In this document: piece by piece, positions 45,721-54,601 of the stretch
Position numbering within the stretch: position 1 is the first letter of the stretch
Layout: every line of letters starts with the position of its first letter
Source: Zhengella sedimenti
GTDB taxonomy: Bacteria; Pseudomonadota; Alphaproteobacteria; Rhizobiales; Rhizobiaceae
DNA: 64,000 nucleotides
Assembly (NCBI RefSeq): GCF_046506625.1
Contig: NZ_JBKFFP010000002.1
Location: 558,001 to 622,000, forward strand
Direction of reading: 5' to 3'
Notes under the pieces: model-generated
Database searches by the model: none
What the model was told of the DNA's origin: nothing
Seen by the model: the letters and a program-made list of their open reading frames with translations, nothing else
Made by a program: the position numbers and the translations under genes

Positions 45721-46641
45721 TCAGGCGTCCGGCAGCGGTATGAAGTCTTCCTCGTCGCCCGGAACGATGTCGAACCGGCCGGTCTTCCACTCTTCCTTGG
45801 CCTGTTCGATCCGCTCCTTGGAGGACGAAACGAAGTTCCACCAGATATAGCGCCGCGATCCCATGGAGGCGCCGCCGAAGAGCATGAATCGCGCGCCGCG
45901 CGCGGCGTGCACGTCGATCACGTCGCCAGGACGCAACACCAACAGGCGGTCGGGCGGGAATGTGTCACCGGCAATCGTGATCTCGCCTTCCAGCGTATAG
46001 AGGGCGCGTTCCTCGGCCTCTGCCGGAATGGTCACCGTCGCGCCCGGTTCCAGCCGCAGATCCGCGTAGAGCGTTTCGTGATGCTGGCGCACCGGCGATG
46101 TGGCGCCGTAGAAGGTCCCCATGACGACGCGGGCATGGGCGCCCTCGCCGTCGAGTTCAGGCAGGTCGGCGGCGGTGGTATGCGCGAAGGCCGGATCCGT
46201 TTCCTCCAGTCCCTCGGGCAGGGCGAGCCAGGTCTGCAAGCCGTGCATGTCCATGGTGGATGTGCGCATTTCCTCCGGCGTGCGCTCGGAATGCACGATA
46301 CCGCGCCCGGCGGTCATCAGGTTCACGTCGCCCGGCACGATCACCATTTCCGTGCCCAGCGAATCGCGATGGCGGATCTGGCCGTCAAACAGATAGGTGA
46401 CCGTGGAAAGCCCGATATGGGGATGCGGGCGCACATCCATGGCGATGCCGTCGCGCAGGACCGCCGGCCCCATGCGGTCGAAGAAGATGAAGGGGCCGAC
46501 CATCCGGCGGCGCGCCGACGGCAGCGCGCGGCGCACCTCGAATCCGCCAATATCCTTCGCATTCGGCACGACCATCAGTTCAATCGCGTCGATGGCCGCG
46601 ACATCACGCGGGTTTGGGTCCTTGCCGGGGAAAAAGCTCAT
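45721..46641 (-). CDS. Pirin family protein
   Basis: 306 residues, two cupin domains. The metal-binding pattern HPHIGLSTVTYLFDG near 73-87 and the second His/Glu pair (HSERTPEEMR) belong to the first cupin; the second cupin lies at about 185-270. Some pirins are quercetinases; most bacterial ones are uncharacterised. The C-terminal YIWWNFVSSSKERIEQAKEEW is the family's usual end. Confidence 0.93.
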   Translation of the reverse strand: MSFFPGKDPNPRDVAAIDAIELMVVPNAKDIGGFEVRRALPSARRRMVGPFIFFDRMGPAVLRDGIAMDVRPHPHIGLSTVTYLFDGQIRHRDSLGTEMVIVPGDVNLMTAGRGIVHSERTPEEMRTSTMDMHGLQTWLALPEGLEETDPAFAHTTAADLPELDGEGAHARVVMGTFYGATSPVRQHHETLYADLRLEPGATVTIPAEAEERALYTLEGEITIAGDTFPPDRLLVLRPGDVIDVHAARGARFMLFGGASMGSRRYIWWNFVSSSKERIEQAKEEWKTGRFDIVPGDEEDFIPLPDA

Positions 46642-46757
46642 GGCGATGCTCCCTTCTGGTTTCCGTCACCGACAGATAAGGCCAGGGAACCGGATGGCGC
46701 AGCCCCTCCAGGCGGGATGGACTGTCAACCAGACAGAGACAAGGAGGAAGCTGACGT

Positions 46758-47018
46758 TCACTCGGTATCGAGCGGTTCGGTGCCTGCCGGTTCACCATCC
46801 CGCGTGAGGCGGATCTTCTCCACCTTGTCCTCCGCAGCCTTGAGCAGTTCGGCGCAGTGCTTTTTCAGAGCCTCGCCGCGTTCGTAAATGGCAATCGACT
46901 GGTCGAGCGGCACGTCGCCACGCTCCAGGTTTTCCACGATCCTCTCCAGTTCGGCCAGCGCCGCCTCGAAGTTCATCGCCCGGATATCGGCATTGTCCCC
47001 TGTGGCAGACATGATCAT
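46758..47018 (-). CDS. xseB: Exodeoxyribonuclease VII small subunit
   Basis: 86 residues, FEAALAELERIVENLERGD followed by LDQSIAIYERGEALKKHC, the XseB signature helices. It activates the large subunit XseA, which is not in this window. Its ATG overlaps the stop of the deacetylase-like gene (ATGA), a linkage common in Hyphomicrobiales. Confidence 0.95.
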   Translation of the reverse strand: MIMSATGDNADIRAMNFEAALAELERIVENLERGDVPLDQSIAIYERGEALKKHCAELLKAAEDKVEKIRLTRDGEPAGTEPLDTE

Positions 47019-47941
47019 CCCCTCATCAGGCGTCGAACGTGGGCGGCGGTGGAATCGGCCAGTCCCCTGAGATCGTAGCCGCCTTCCAGAAGGCTGACGA
47101 GACGGTTCTCGGCGTAGCGCCCTGCCCTGTCCATCAGCTTGCCCGTCGCCCAGTCGAAATCGTCCTCGGTCAGTTCCACTTCAGCCAGAGGATCGCGCCA
47201 ATGGGCGTCGAAACCGGCCGAAATGATGATCAGATCGGGGCGGAAATTGTCGATGGCGGGAAGGACGCGGCTCTGGAAAGCCTCGCGGAAGTCCGCCCCC
47301 TGGGCACCCGCCGAAAGCGGCGCGTTGACGATATTGCCGGCACCGGTCTCGTCGCGCGCGCCGGTGCCGGGATAGAGCGGCATCTGGTGGGTGGAGCAGT
47401 AGAGCACCGTCGGGTCCGACCAGAAGATGTCCTGGGTCCCGTTGCCGTGATGGACATCCCAGTCGACGATGGCGACGCGTTCGACGCCATGCACCTTCTG
47501 GGCATGACGCGCGGCGATGGCGGCATTGTTGAACAGGCAGAAGCCCATCGCCTTGTTTTTCTCCGCATGGTGACCGGGGGGACGGGCGGCGACGAAGGCG
47601 TTGTCCGCCGCACCTGTCATCACCGCATCGACCGCGGCGGTGGCGCCGCCGAAGGCGGTGAGCGCGGCTTCCCAGCTCCTGGGACTGGCCGCCGTGTCGG
47701 CGTCGATGCGCACGATGCCTTCCTCGGGCATGGCGTATTCGACGCGGCGAAGATAGTCCTCCGGATGGGCGAGCAGGATATCCTCCTCGCGGCCGAGCGG
47801 CGATTCGACGCGATCAAGCGCGGCGAAATCCTCGCCTGCAAGGGCTTCGGCGACCGCCTTCATGCGGTCGGGCCGTTCGGGATGGCCGGCCGGCACGAGG
47901 TGCTCGGCATGGACGGGATGGGAATAAAGGCGCGTTGTCAT
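47015..47941 (-). CDS. Histone deacetylase family (AcuC/acetylpolyamine amidohydrolase-like)
   Basis: 308 residues. Zinc and charge-relay motifs: RPPGHHAEKNKAMGFC near 118-133, DWDVHHGNGTQDIFW near 155-169 and ISAGFDAHWRDPLA near 239-252. It should remove acetyl groups from a lysine or polyamine; substrate unknown. It is translationally coupled to xseB. Confidence 0.93.
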   Translation of the reverse strand: MTTRLYSHPVHAEHLVPAGHPERPDRMKAVAEALAGEDFAALDRVESPLGREEDILLAHPEDYLRRVEYAMPEEGIVRIDADTAASPRSWEAALTAFGGATAAVDAVMTGAADNAFVAARPPGHHAEKNKAMGFCLFNNAAIAARHAQKVHGVERVAIVDWDVHHGNGTQDIFWSDPTVLYCSTHQMPLYPGTGARDETGAGNIVNAPLSAGAQGADFREAFQSRVLPAIDNFRPDLIIISAGFDAHWRDPLAEVELTEDDFDWATGKLMDRAGRYAENRLVSLLEGGYDLRGLADSTAAHVRRLMRG

Positions 47942-48013
47942 GGGCTCACTCTAGGCGTCCGGCGCCCGCTTGGCTACGGGGTCGGTGGGGATGATCCGCG
48001 GCCATCCCCAGCA

Positions 48014-48976
48014 TCAGCGGCGGATGGCGAGCAGGCGTCCGTTCTCCGTGGCCGTGATTAGCCAGCCATCCTTGCTCACGATCGCCTTGTCGATGGCGCC
48101 GGGAAGGCGGATATCGGCGTGGCTGGCAAGGGCGAAGCGCAGCCGCCGGCGATCCTGCGACGGCAGGACAAGGACGCCGGGCCGCCCGGCTTCGAGGATG
48201 CCTGCCCAGGACAGGTCCAGTTCGCGCGAGCCGATGACGTGGTTGGAGACATCGGTGGCCACATCATCGATCATCCGCAACCGCTTGCCATCCCATGCCA
48301 CGGAGAAGAGCGTGCCGCGCAGATGCGGCGTGCGAACTGCATGAATGACCTTGCCGCCCCGGTCGCCCGGGACGATTGCCGCGATGTTGAGCCAGCGGTT
48401 CGGCGTTCCGATCTCCGGCGTCGCGGCCAGTTCGACGAGCTGCCCGTCGCGCAAGCCGTAGATCGCGATGGCCGCGCCGGCATCCAGCGCGGCGCGGATC
48501 GTGACGACATCGTTGGTGCCGTCGCCGTCAAGGTCCGCGATGCGCGGCGTGATGTCCTCGAAGACATGGGTTTGCGGCAGACGGAAATAATGCGGATTGC
48601 CGGCGGCATCGCTGACCGCCAGTGCACCGCCCTCGATCCGGTCGCCCAGCACGCCATGGCGGTAGCGTCCGGTCGGTTCGGCATACCAGGCGCGGCGAAT
48701 GTCACCCGATGGCACGGCAGCAACACGCCCGTCCGGCAGCGCGCCGTGGGGAGCCGGCGCGAGCCGGCCGCTCACCGGCGCAGGCGCAAGGCAGAAAGGC
48801 ACCGCGCCGCCGCAGGCATCGAGCCGGAACGACGCGGCGCGCGTGGTCACGAAAACGCCGTCAGCCGTCTGCTCGATCGCCGTCACCGGCGTCTGCGTTT
48901 CGATGGTCACGATGTCGGCCGCCGCCACATTTGCGGCCATTGTAAAAAATGCAAGAAGCGCCCCCGCTGTCCGCAT
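48014..48976 (-). CDS. FG-GAP/VCBS repeat-containing exported protein
   Basis: 320 residues with a signal peptide (MRTAGALLAFFTMAANVAAA). One calcium-binding-like FG-GAP motif, ADLDGDGTNDVV, lies near 158-169, and the rest is built of repeating beta blades (VHAVRTPH-, LVLPSQD-type segments), suggesting a beta-propeller. The start codon shares one base with the aroC stop (TGATG), so it rides on the aroC transcript. Function unknown; surface or periplasmic. Confidence 0.8.
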   Translation of the reverse strand: MRTAGALLAFFTMAANVAAADIVTIETQTPVTAIEQTADGVFVTTRAASFRLDACGGAVPFCLAPAPVSGRLAPAPHGALPDGRVAAVPSGDIRRAWYAEPTGRYRHGVLGDRIEGGALAVSDAAGNPHYFRLPQTHVFEDITPRIADLDGDGTNDVVTIRAALDAGAAIAIYGLRDGQLVELAATPEIGTPNRWLNIAAIVPGDRGGKVIHAVRTPHLRGTLFSVAWDGKRLRMIDDVATDVSNHVIGSRELDLSWAGILEAGRPGVLVLPSQDRRRLRFALASHADIRLPGAIDKAIVSKDGWLITATENGRLLAIRR

Positions 48977-50076
48977 CAGATTCTCCCTGTCTGTCCCCTG
49001 TGCCTGAGATAATGATCGGCTATGGCGCAGGCCATCATCGCCTCCCCGATGGGCACGGCGCGGATACCCACGCAGGGGTCGTGCCGGCCCTTGGTGCGCA
49101 CCTCCACCTCGTTGCCGTCAGCATCGACCGACTGGCGCGGGGTGAGGATCGACGATGTCGGCTTGACGGCGAAGCGGGCGATGACCGGCTGGCCGGTCGA
49201 AATGCCGCCGAGGATGCCGCCGGCCTGGTTGGACAGGAAATGCGGCTTGCCGTCCGGCCCGATGCGCATCTGGTCGGCATTGTCCTCGCCGGTCAGGCGG
49301 GCAGCCTGGAAGCCGTTGCCGATTTCCACGCCCTTGACGGCGTTGATCGACATGAGGTTGGAGGCGATGTCCTGGTCGAGCTTGGCATAGATCGGCGCGC
49401 CAAGGCCGGCCGGCACGCCTTCGGCCACGATCTCGATGATGGCGCCGACCGACGATCCCGCCTTGTGGATGGCGCCGAGATAGTCGGAGAAGACGGGAAT
49501 CGACGTCTCGTCCGGGGTGAAGAACGGGTTGTCCTCGCGGCCGATCACATCCCAGTCCCAGCGGGTGCGGTCGATCGCCTTCTCGCCCATTGCGACGAGT
49601 GCGCCGCGCACCTTCAGGCCCGGAACGACCAGGCGCGCCAGCGCGCCGGCGGCCACGCGCGCGGCTGTTTCGCGGGCCGACGACCGGCCGCCGCCGCGGT
49701 AGTCGCGGATGCCGTATTTCACGTCATAGGTATAGTCGGCATGGCCGGGCCGGTAGCGCCGGGCAATCTCGGAATAGTCCTTCGAGCGCTGGTCGGTGTT
49801 CTCGATCATCATGGAGACCGGCGTGCCCGTGGTGACCAAGGTTTCGCCGTCCTCATCGGTCATCACGCCGGACAGGATCCGCACCTGGTCTGGCTCCTGG
49901 CGCTGGGTCACAAAGCGCGACGTGCCGGGCCGGCGCTTGTCCAGTTCGGCCTGGATCTGGCCGCGGGTGAAGCGGATGCCGGGCGGGCAGCCGTCGATCA
50001 CGCAGCCGAGCGCGGGCCCGTGGCTCTCACCCCAGGTGGTCACGCGAAAAAGATGTCCGAACGTGTTGTGCGACAT
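48976..50076 (-). CDS. aroC: Chorismate synthase
   Basis: 366 residues. FGHLFRVTTWGESHGPALGC at 5-24 opens the family, RGGGRSSARETAARVAAGA near 127-145 is the FMN/EPSP signature, and DPCVGIRAVPIGEAM is near the C-terminus. It forms chorismate from EPSP and needs reduced FMN. It is in a run with the histidine phosphatase, fabI and dnaJ-like genes that is conserved in relatives. Confidence 0.97.
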   Translation of the reverse strand: MSHNTFGHLFRVTTWGESHGPALGCVIDGCPPGIRFTRGQIQAELDKRRPGTSRFVTQRQEPDQVRILSGVMTDEDGETLVTTGTPVSMMIENTDQRSKDYSEIARRYRPGHADYTYDVKYGIRDYRGGGRSSARETAARVAAGALARLVVPGLKVRGALVAMGEKAIDRTRWDWDVIGREDNPFFTPDETSIPVFSDYLGAIHKAGSSVGAIIEIVAEGVPAGLGAPIYAKLDQDIASNLMSINAVKGVEIGNGFQAARLTGEDNADQMRIGPDGKPHFLSNQAGGILGGISTGQPVIARFAVKPTSSILTPRQSVDADGNEVEVRTKGRHDPCVGIRAVPIGEAMMACAIADHYLRHRGQTGRI

Positions 50077-50291
50077 GTGCCTCGTTCCGTTGACGCCAAG
50101 CCTGACCCGCCTCTTAGTGCAAACCGCCGCAAGACAGAAGCCCCGGTTTCGTGATCGCCACGCTTGATGCGGTATCGCGAATGTGAAATTTCTTCTGGCG
50201 CGGCGACGGCGGGGACATAATAATGCCGCTTCCCGGGATCAGGGACATGGCCGGCAACCGGTATGCCCGGCCGTTCAGTCAAGGAACACAC

Positions 50292-50552
50292 ATGATGACC
50301 ACCATTTCGCGGATCGCCGCTGTCCTGCTCGCCACATCGCTTCTTGCGACGCCGGCACTCGCCGAGGTTACAGGCGGCACGATCGTCTCCGTCGATCCCG
50401 AAGCGATGACGCTGACGCTCGATGACGGCGCGTCCTACAAGCTCAATTCCGAGATCAACGTGTCGGCCCTCAAGGAAGGCATGGAAGTCTACCTGTCCTA
50501 CAACGAGATCAATGGCGAGAACATCGTCACCGACATGGACATCGAGGAGTGA
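50292..50552 (+). CDS. DUF1344 family small periplasmic protein
   Basis: 86 residues: signal peptide (TISRIAAVLLATSLLATPALA), then a mini beta-domain (VTGGTIVSVDPEAMTLTLDDG, YKLNSEINVSALKEG). DUF1344 proteins are short exported proteins of rhizobia; the function is unknown. AAGGAA lies about 9 nt before the chosen ATG at 50292; the frame is open upstream to 50223. It is divergent from aroC. Confidence 0.82.
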   Translation: MMTTISRIAAVLLATSLLATPALAEVTGGTIVSVDPEAMTLTLDDGASYKLNSEINVSALKEGMEVYLSYNEINGENIVTDMDIEE

Positions 50553-50562
50553 ACCTAGCGCA

Positions 50563-50583
50563 CCGGGCGGCGTGTCCGCCCGG
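50563..50583. terminator. Hairpin between DUF1344 and the phosphatase gene
   Basis: CCGGGCGG (50563-50570) pairs with CCGCCCGG (50576-50583) in the gap between two convergent genes. No T-run is obvious. Confidence 0.55.
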
Positions 50584-50616
50584 CTTCCTCAACAGGCAAT
50601 CCCACGGGCCGAAAGA

Positions 50617-51207
50617 TCAGATCCAGTCGATCCGGCGGCCTTCGAGTTTCAGGAGGCGGCCCTGGTGGACCTCCATCTCGGCGGCCTTGTCGCCCGGCAG
50701 TCCGTTGACGAGATGAAACAAGGCGCGGATCGTGCCGCCATGGGCGACGCAGACGGTGGGACGGTCCAGCGTTTCCAGCCAGCGGGCGACCCGCGACGCC
50801 AGGATCTCGTAGCTTTCGGCCCCTTCACCTGGCGGGACGAATGTCCACTTGCGGCCGGCCCGCTCCAGTGACGTGCCGGGATTGAGCGCGTCGAGTTCCT
50901 CGAACGTGTGCCGCTCCCAATCGCCGAAGGACAGTTCCTTGAGAAGCGGATCGGTGTCGTAGCCGTCCGCGTCAAGACCCAGCGCCATGCGCATCCGCTC
51001 CATCGTCTCGCGGGCACGGCGCATCGGGCTGGAAACAAAGCGGAACGCGCCATGGCCGCCGCCGATCAGGCCTGCCAGAAGCCGGCCGTTATGGTCGGCC
51101 TGCCGGCGGCCAGTGTCATTGAGAAGGGTATCGGTCTGCCCCTGGAGCCGCTTCTCGGCATTCCAGTCCGTCTGCCCGTGCCGGGCGATATAGGTCAGCG
51201 GATACAT
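50617..51207 (-). CDS. Histidine phosphatase family protein (phosphoglycerate-mutase-like)
   Basis: 196 residues. The catalytic RHGQTDWN lies at 9-16, with the phosphate-pocket Arg/Glu in VSSPMRRARETMERM near 59 and a second His in CVAHGGTIRALF near 153. It is a 2H-phosphatase; the substrate is not evident. It precedes aroC and follows fabI on the same strand in the conserved order. Confidence 0.9.
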   Translation of the reverse strand: MYPLTYIARHGQTDWNAEKRLQGQTDTLLNDTGRRQADHNGRLLAGLIGGGHGAFRFVSSPMRRARETMERMRMALGLDADGYDTDPLLKELSFGDWERHTFEELDALNPGTSLERAGRKWTFVPPGEGAESYEILASRVARWLETLDRPTVCVAHGGTIRALFHLVNGLPGDKAAEMEVHQGRLLKLEGRRIDWI

Positions 51208-51272
51208 GATCCTTGTCTTTCACTGCCTGACACGACAGGCGCATGACGGCCCGGAAGTCCAACTGAGACCGG

Positions 51273-52085
51273 TTACACGGTCGAGATGTCCGGGGCGTCC
51301 ACCGCCTTCATGCCGACGACATGGTAACCGGAATCGACATGCAGCACTTCGCCGGTCGTGCCCCGGCCGAGATCGGAAATCAGGTAGAGCGCGGAATCGC
51401 CCACCTCGTCGATCGTCGTGGTGCGCTTGAGCGGCGAATTGTACTCGTTCCATTTCAGGATGTAGCGGAAATCGCCGATGCCGGAAGCCGCGAGCGTCTT
51501 GATCGGCCCGGCGGAAATGGCGTTGCAGCGGATGCCGCGTGCGCCCAGGTCGACGGCCAGATAGCGCACCGAAGCCTCCAGCGCGGCCTTGGCCACACCC
51601 ATGACGTTGTAATGCGGCATGACCTTCTCGGCGCCGTAGTAGGTCAGCGTCAGCATCGAGCCGCCATCGTTCATGATGGCTTCGGCAGCCTTGGCGACGG
51701 CGGTGAACGAATAGACCGAAATGTCCATCGTCATCAGGAAATTGTCGCGCGTGGTCTCGATGTAGCGTCCGTCGAGTTCATCCTTGTTGGAGAAACCGAT
51801 GGCATGGACGATGAAATCGATCTTGCCCCACCTGGCCTCGATGGCATCGAAGGTAGCGGCGATGCTCGCGGGGTCGGAGACGTCGCAATGGCCGACCGTC
51901 CAGGCGCCCAGTTCGTTGCCCAGCGGCTCGACACGCTTCTTCATGGCGTCGCCCTGATAGGTCAGGGCGATCTCGGCGCCTGCATTGCTCAGCGAACGCG
52001 CGATGCCCCACGCGATCGAACGGTTGTTGGCAAGGCCCATGATGAGGCCGCGCTTGCCAGCCATCAATCCATTGGTCGCGGTCAT
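51273..52085 (-). CDS. fabI: Enoyl-ACP reductase (NADH) FabI
   Basis: 270 residues. The SDR cofactor-binding GLANNRSIAWGIA is at 17-29 and the catalytic pair Tyr159/Lys166 is in HYNVMGVAK, the YxMxxxK motif characteristic of FabI. It completes each cycle of fatty-acid elongation and is the triclosan target class. AGGAG lies about 9 nt before the ATG at 52085; the in-frame codon at 52115 is less likely. Confidence 0.95.
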   Translation of the reverse strand: MTATNGLMAGKRGLIMGLANNRSIAWGIARSLSNAGAEIALTYQGDAMKKRVEPLGNELGAWTVGHCDVSDPASIAATFDAIEARWGKIDFIVHAIGFSNKDELDGRYIETTRDNFLMTMDISVYSFTAVAKAAEAIMNDGGSMLTLTYYGAEKVMPHYNVMGVAKAALEASVRYLAVDLGARGIRCNAISAGPIKTLAASGIGDFRYILKWNEYNSPLKRTTTIDEVGDSALYLISDLGRGTTGEVLHVDSGYHVVGMKAVDAPDISTV

Positions 52086-52170
52086 GCTGTCTGGTCTCCT
52101 GCAAAGCCTCAGCAAACGGGAGCCTGCCTATCGCACAGGCACCCGGAGGCTTCAAGCCAAAGTTCCACGC

Positions 52171-52195
52171 AAAAAGGGCGTGTTTCACGCCTTTT
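52171..52195 (-). terminator. Intrinsic terminator overlapping the dnaJ-like stop codon
   Basis: On the minus strand AAAAGGCGTG-AAA-CACGCCC is followed by TTTTT. The hairpin's left arm contains the stop codon region of the J-domain gene at 52185. Confidence 0.7.
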
Positions 52196-53123
52196 CGCGG
52201 GTCAGGAAGGCTTCCAGTTCCGCATCGCCGCCTTCGGGCAGCATGATGCGCACATGGGCGAACAGATCGCCATGCCCGCCGCCCTTGACCGGCAGGCCGC
52301 GCCCCTTCAGGCGCAGAACCTTGTCGGAACTCGACCAGGGCGGAACCGTGACGGCGATCCGGCCGGACAGCGTCTGGAGCGCCACCTTGGCGCCCTTGAC
52401 GGCGTCGCGCAGGCTGACAGGCAGATCGGCATGGATATCGGCACCCTCAACCCTGAAGAGGGGATGCGGCTTGAACTTCACCGTGACCAGCGCATCGCCG
52501 GGCTGGCCGAACGGGCTGTCGGCGCCCTGGCCCTTGAGGCGGATCACCTGGCCGTTTTCCACGCCCTGCGGCAGCTTGATCGCCAGTTTGCGGCCATCGG
52601 GGAAGACCGCATTGACCTTCGCGGCGGCGGCCACGTCCTCCAGCGAAACGGCAAGCGTCGCCTTCAGGTCCTCTCCCTTCTGCGCCGCCGGCCCGCGCGG
52701 CCGCGTGCGCCCGCCGGAGGAAAAGGCATGGCCGAAAATGTCGGAGAAAATGTCGCCGGCCTCGAAGCCGCCCGGACCGCCAGGACCTGCGGAACGGAAT
52801 TCGAAGCGCGCGCCATGCGGGCCGCGGGCGCCGCCGCCTCCGGCAAAGGGGCCGCCTGGTCCGAACGGATCGCCACCCTCGAATCCGGCGAAACGCGGCT
52901 TGCCGTCGGCGTCGATCTCGCCGGAATCGAACTGCTTGCGCTTCGTCTCGTCGCCGACAATGTCATAGGCAGCCGAGGCCTCGGCAAAACGCTCCTTGGC
53001 CTTCGGGTCGTCCGGATTCTGGTCCGGGTGGTATTTCTTGGCCAGCTTGCGGTAAGCCGACTTTATGTCCTTGGCGGACGCGGACCTCGCCACGCCCAGC
53101 ACATCATAGGGATCGCGCGTCAT
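52185..53123 (-). CDS. DnaJ C-terminal domain J-protein (CbpA-like)
   Basis: 312 residues. J domain at 1-68 with HPD at 32-34, a Gly/Phe-rich linker (about 75-130, FGPGGPFAGGGGARG), then the DnaJ C-terminal substrate-binding domain. The cysteine-rich zinc region of true DnaJ is absent, so it is CbpA/DjlA-like. It acts with DnaK as a co-chaperone. It precedes fabI on the same strand but is closed by its own terminator. Confidence 0.92.
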   Translation of the reverse strand: MTRDPYDVLGVARSASAKDIKSAYRKLAKKYHPDQNPDDPKAKERFAEASAAYDIVGDETKRKQFDSGEIDADGKPRFAGFEGGDPFGPGGPFAGGGGARGPHGARFEFRSAGPGGPGGFEAGDIFSDIFGHAFSSGGRTRPRGPAAQKGEDLKATLAVSLEDVAAAAKVNAVFPDGRKLAIKLPQGVENGQVIRLKGQGADSPFGQPGDALVTVKFKPHPLFRVEGADIHADLPVSLRDAVKGAKVALQTLSGRIAVTVPPWSSSDKVLRLKGRGLPVKGGGHGDLFAHVRIMLPEGGDAELEAFLTREKA

Positions 53124-53207
53124 GGGTCTTCCATCACGGTTTCGTGAACAGTTGTCCTCAATATGGGGGCGAAGCGGGCGCTCTGCCAGTCCCTGCGGCG
53201 TCCGGCC

Positions 53208-53615
53208 TCAACTGCGCTCGAAGGTGCGCATGAACCAGCCGCCGTCATCGCCGAGGCAGGCCTCGCCGCGGATCGCCGAAACTCCGTCGAAGCGCTCCAT
53301 CGTGCCGGCGAAGCGGCGGCAGACGACGCCGCGCGTCTTGACCTCGGTGACGGCGGTGATCAGCCCGCTGGCGCCGGTGTCGAGATTGGCGAAGGGAATG
53401 GGCTTGCCGGCCAGGCCTTCGATGTCCGTCGAGGTCACGGCATTGCGAACGGTCATCTCGTCGGTGTTGACCACGTCGGCGCGGCCCACCGACGATGTCA
53501 GGATCGAGCGGTCGACCTCGGCTTCGGCGACGATGTTGCTGGAGGCGCAGCCCGTCACGAGCACGGCCAGAAGCGGAATGAACGCAAGCGTCTGGCCAAG
53601 CCGGGCGAACCGCAC
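53208..53615 (-). CDS. Predicted lipoprotein, RT0821/17-kDa-surface-antigen-like
   Basis: 135 residues from a GTG start that gives a proper signal (MRFARLGQTLAFIPLLAVLVTGC, lipobox Cys23) with GAAGG four bases upstream. The frame is open further, to a TTG at 53675. The mature part has DIEGLAGKPIPFANLDTG, a Cys pair (VVCRRF, EACLGD) and ends GGWFMRTFERS. The layout fits the RT0821/Lpp0805 small surface proteins of Hyphomicrobiales; this is an impression. It is divergent from pdxH. Confidence 0.6.
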   Translation of the reverse strand: MRFARLGQTLAFIPLLAVLVTGCASSNIVAEAEVDRSILTSSVGRADVVNTDEMTVRNAVTSTDIEGLAGKPIPFANLDTGASGLITAVTEVKTRGVVCRRFAGTMERFDGVSAIRGEACLGDDGGWFMRTFERS

Positions 53616-53690
53616 TATCCCTTCACACAGGCAAGACACCACACGGTGCAAGACGCATCCCTCCCTCGGGACCAATCAGGAATTACACGC

Positions 53691-54314
53691 ATGACTATTG
53701 GCGAAACAGGGTTAACAAGCAGTGACTTCACGCTGGCCGGCGAACCGCTGAAGCTGTTTTCGGAATGGCTGGAGGATGCCACCAAATCGGAGATCAACGA
53801 CCCGAACGCCATGGCGCTTGCCACGGTGGACGAGGACGGCCTGCCCGATGTGCGCATGGTCCTGCTCAAGGGGTTCGACGCGGACGGCTTCGTCTTCTAC
53901 ACGAACTTCGAGAGCGCCAAGGGCCGCGAGATCCTGACGACCCGCAAGGCGGCGCTCTGCTTTCACTGGAAGAGCCTGCGCCGGCAGGTGCGTGTGCGCG
54001 GACCGGTGGAGATCGTTTCCGACTCGGAAGCCGACGAATACTACGCATCGCGGCCGCGCGGCAGCCGGATCGGCGCCTGGGCATCGAAGCAGTCGCGGCC
54101 GCTGGAAAGCCGTTTCGCGCTGGAGAAGGCGGTTGCGGAACAGACCGCGCGCCATGCCGTCGGCGACATTCCGCGACCGCCCTACTGGTCCGGTTTCCGC
54201 ATCCGCCCGCAGCAGATCGAGTTCTGGCACGACCGGCCTTTCCGCCTGCACGACCGGGTGGTCTTCACGCCCGACGGCCATGGCGGATGGGACAAGACGC
54301 GGCTTTATCCCTGA
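53691..54314 (+). CDS. pdxH: Pyridoxamine/pyridoxine 5'-phosphate oxidase
   Basis: 207 residues. Key blocks: NAMALATVDEDGLPDVRMVLLKG near 38-60 (FMN), KAALCFHWKSLRRQVRVRG near 87-105, SRIGAWASKQS near 125-135 and the C-terminal RLYP. It converts PNP/PMP to PLP with O2 and FMN. The ATG at 53691 begins the conserved chain; the long open frame upstream overlaps the divergent lipoprotein gene and is not coding. Confidence 0.95.
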   Translation: MTIGETGLTSSDFTLAGEPLKLFSEWLEDATKSEINDPNAMALATVDEDGLPDVRMVLLKGFDADGFVFYTNFESAKGREILTTRKAALCFHWKSLRRQVRVRGPVEIVSDSEADEYYASRPRGSRIGAWASKQSRPLESRFALEKAVAEQTARHAVGDIPRPPYWSGFRIRPQQIEFWHDRPFRLHDRVVFTPDGHGGWDKTRLYP

Positions 54315-54601
54315 ACGGGAAAGGGCGCGGGGGCGGCCCTTCGCGTGAAAAGTTTTTGAAATGCCTTGCATTTGCCGCGATCCGGTGCCATCTGGATCAC
54401 GTCTCCTGCCGCGCGTAGATGGCCTCACCGGCCAGCGGCAGTGATCGATCTCGCAATTGTCCCACAAGATCGTTGCCAGCACGCCGCGCCATGAGGCGCC
54501 ATAAACAGGGCTGCCGATCTACGCTGGTTTCTCTCCCGAACTCGAAGGAAGTGCCGCGCTTGCCATGTCGGAAGACTGGGCGCGGCCGGAAACGACATAA
54601 G

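Noticed and set aside
54315..54601. Small gene or RNA in the pdxH-helicase gap
   Set aside because: Open frames there lack an RBS and family resemblance; a long leader of the helicase is more likely.
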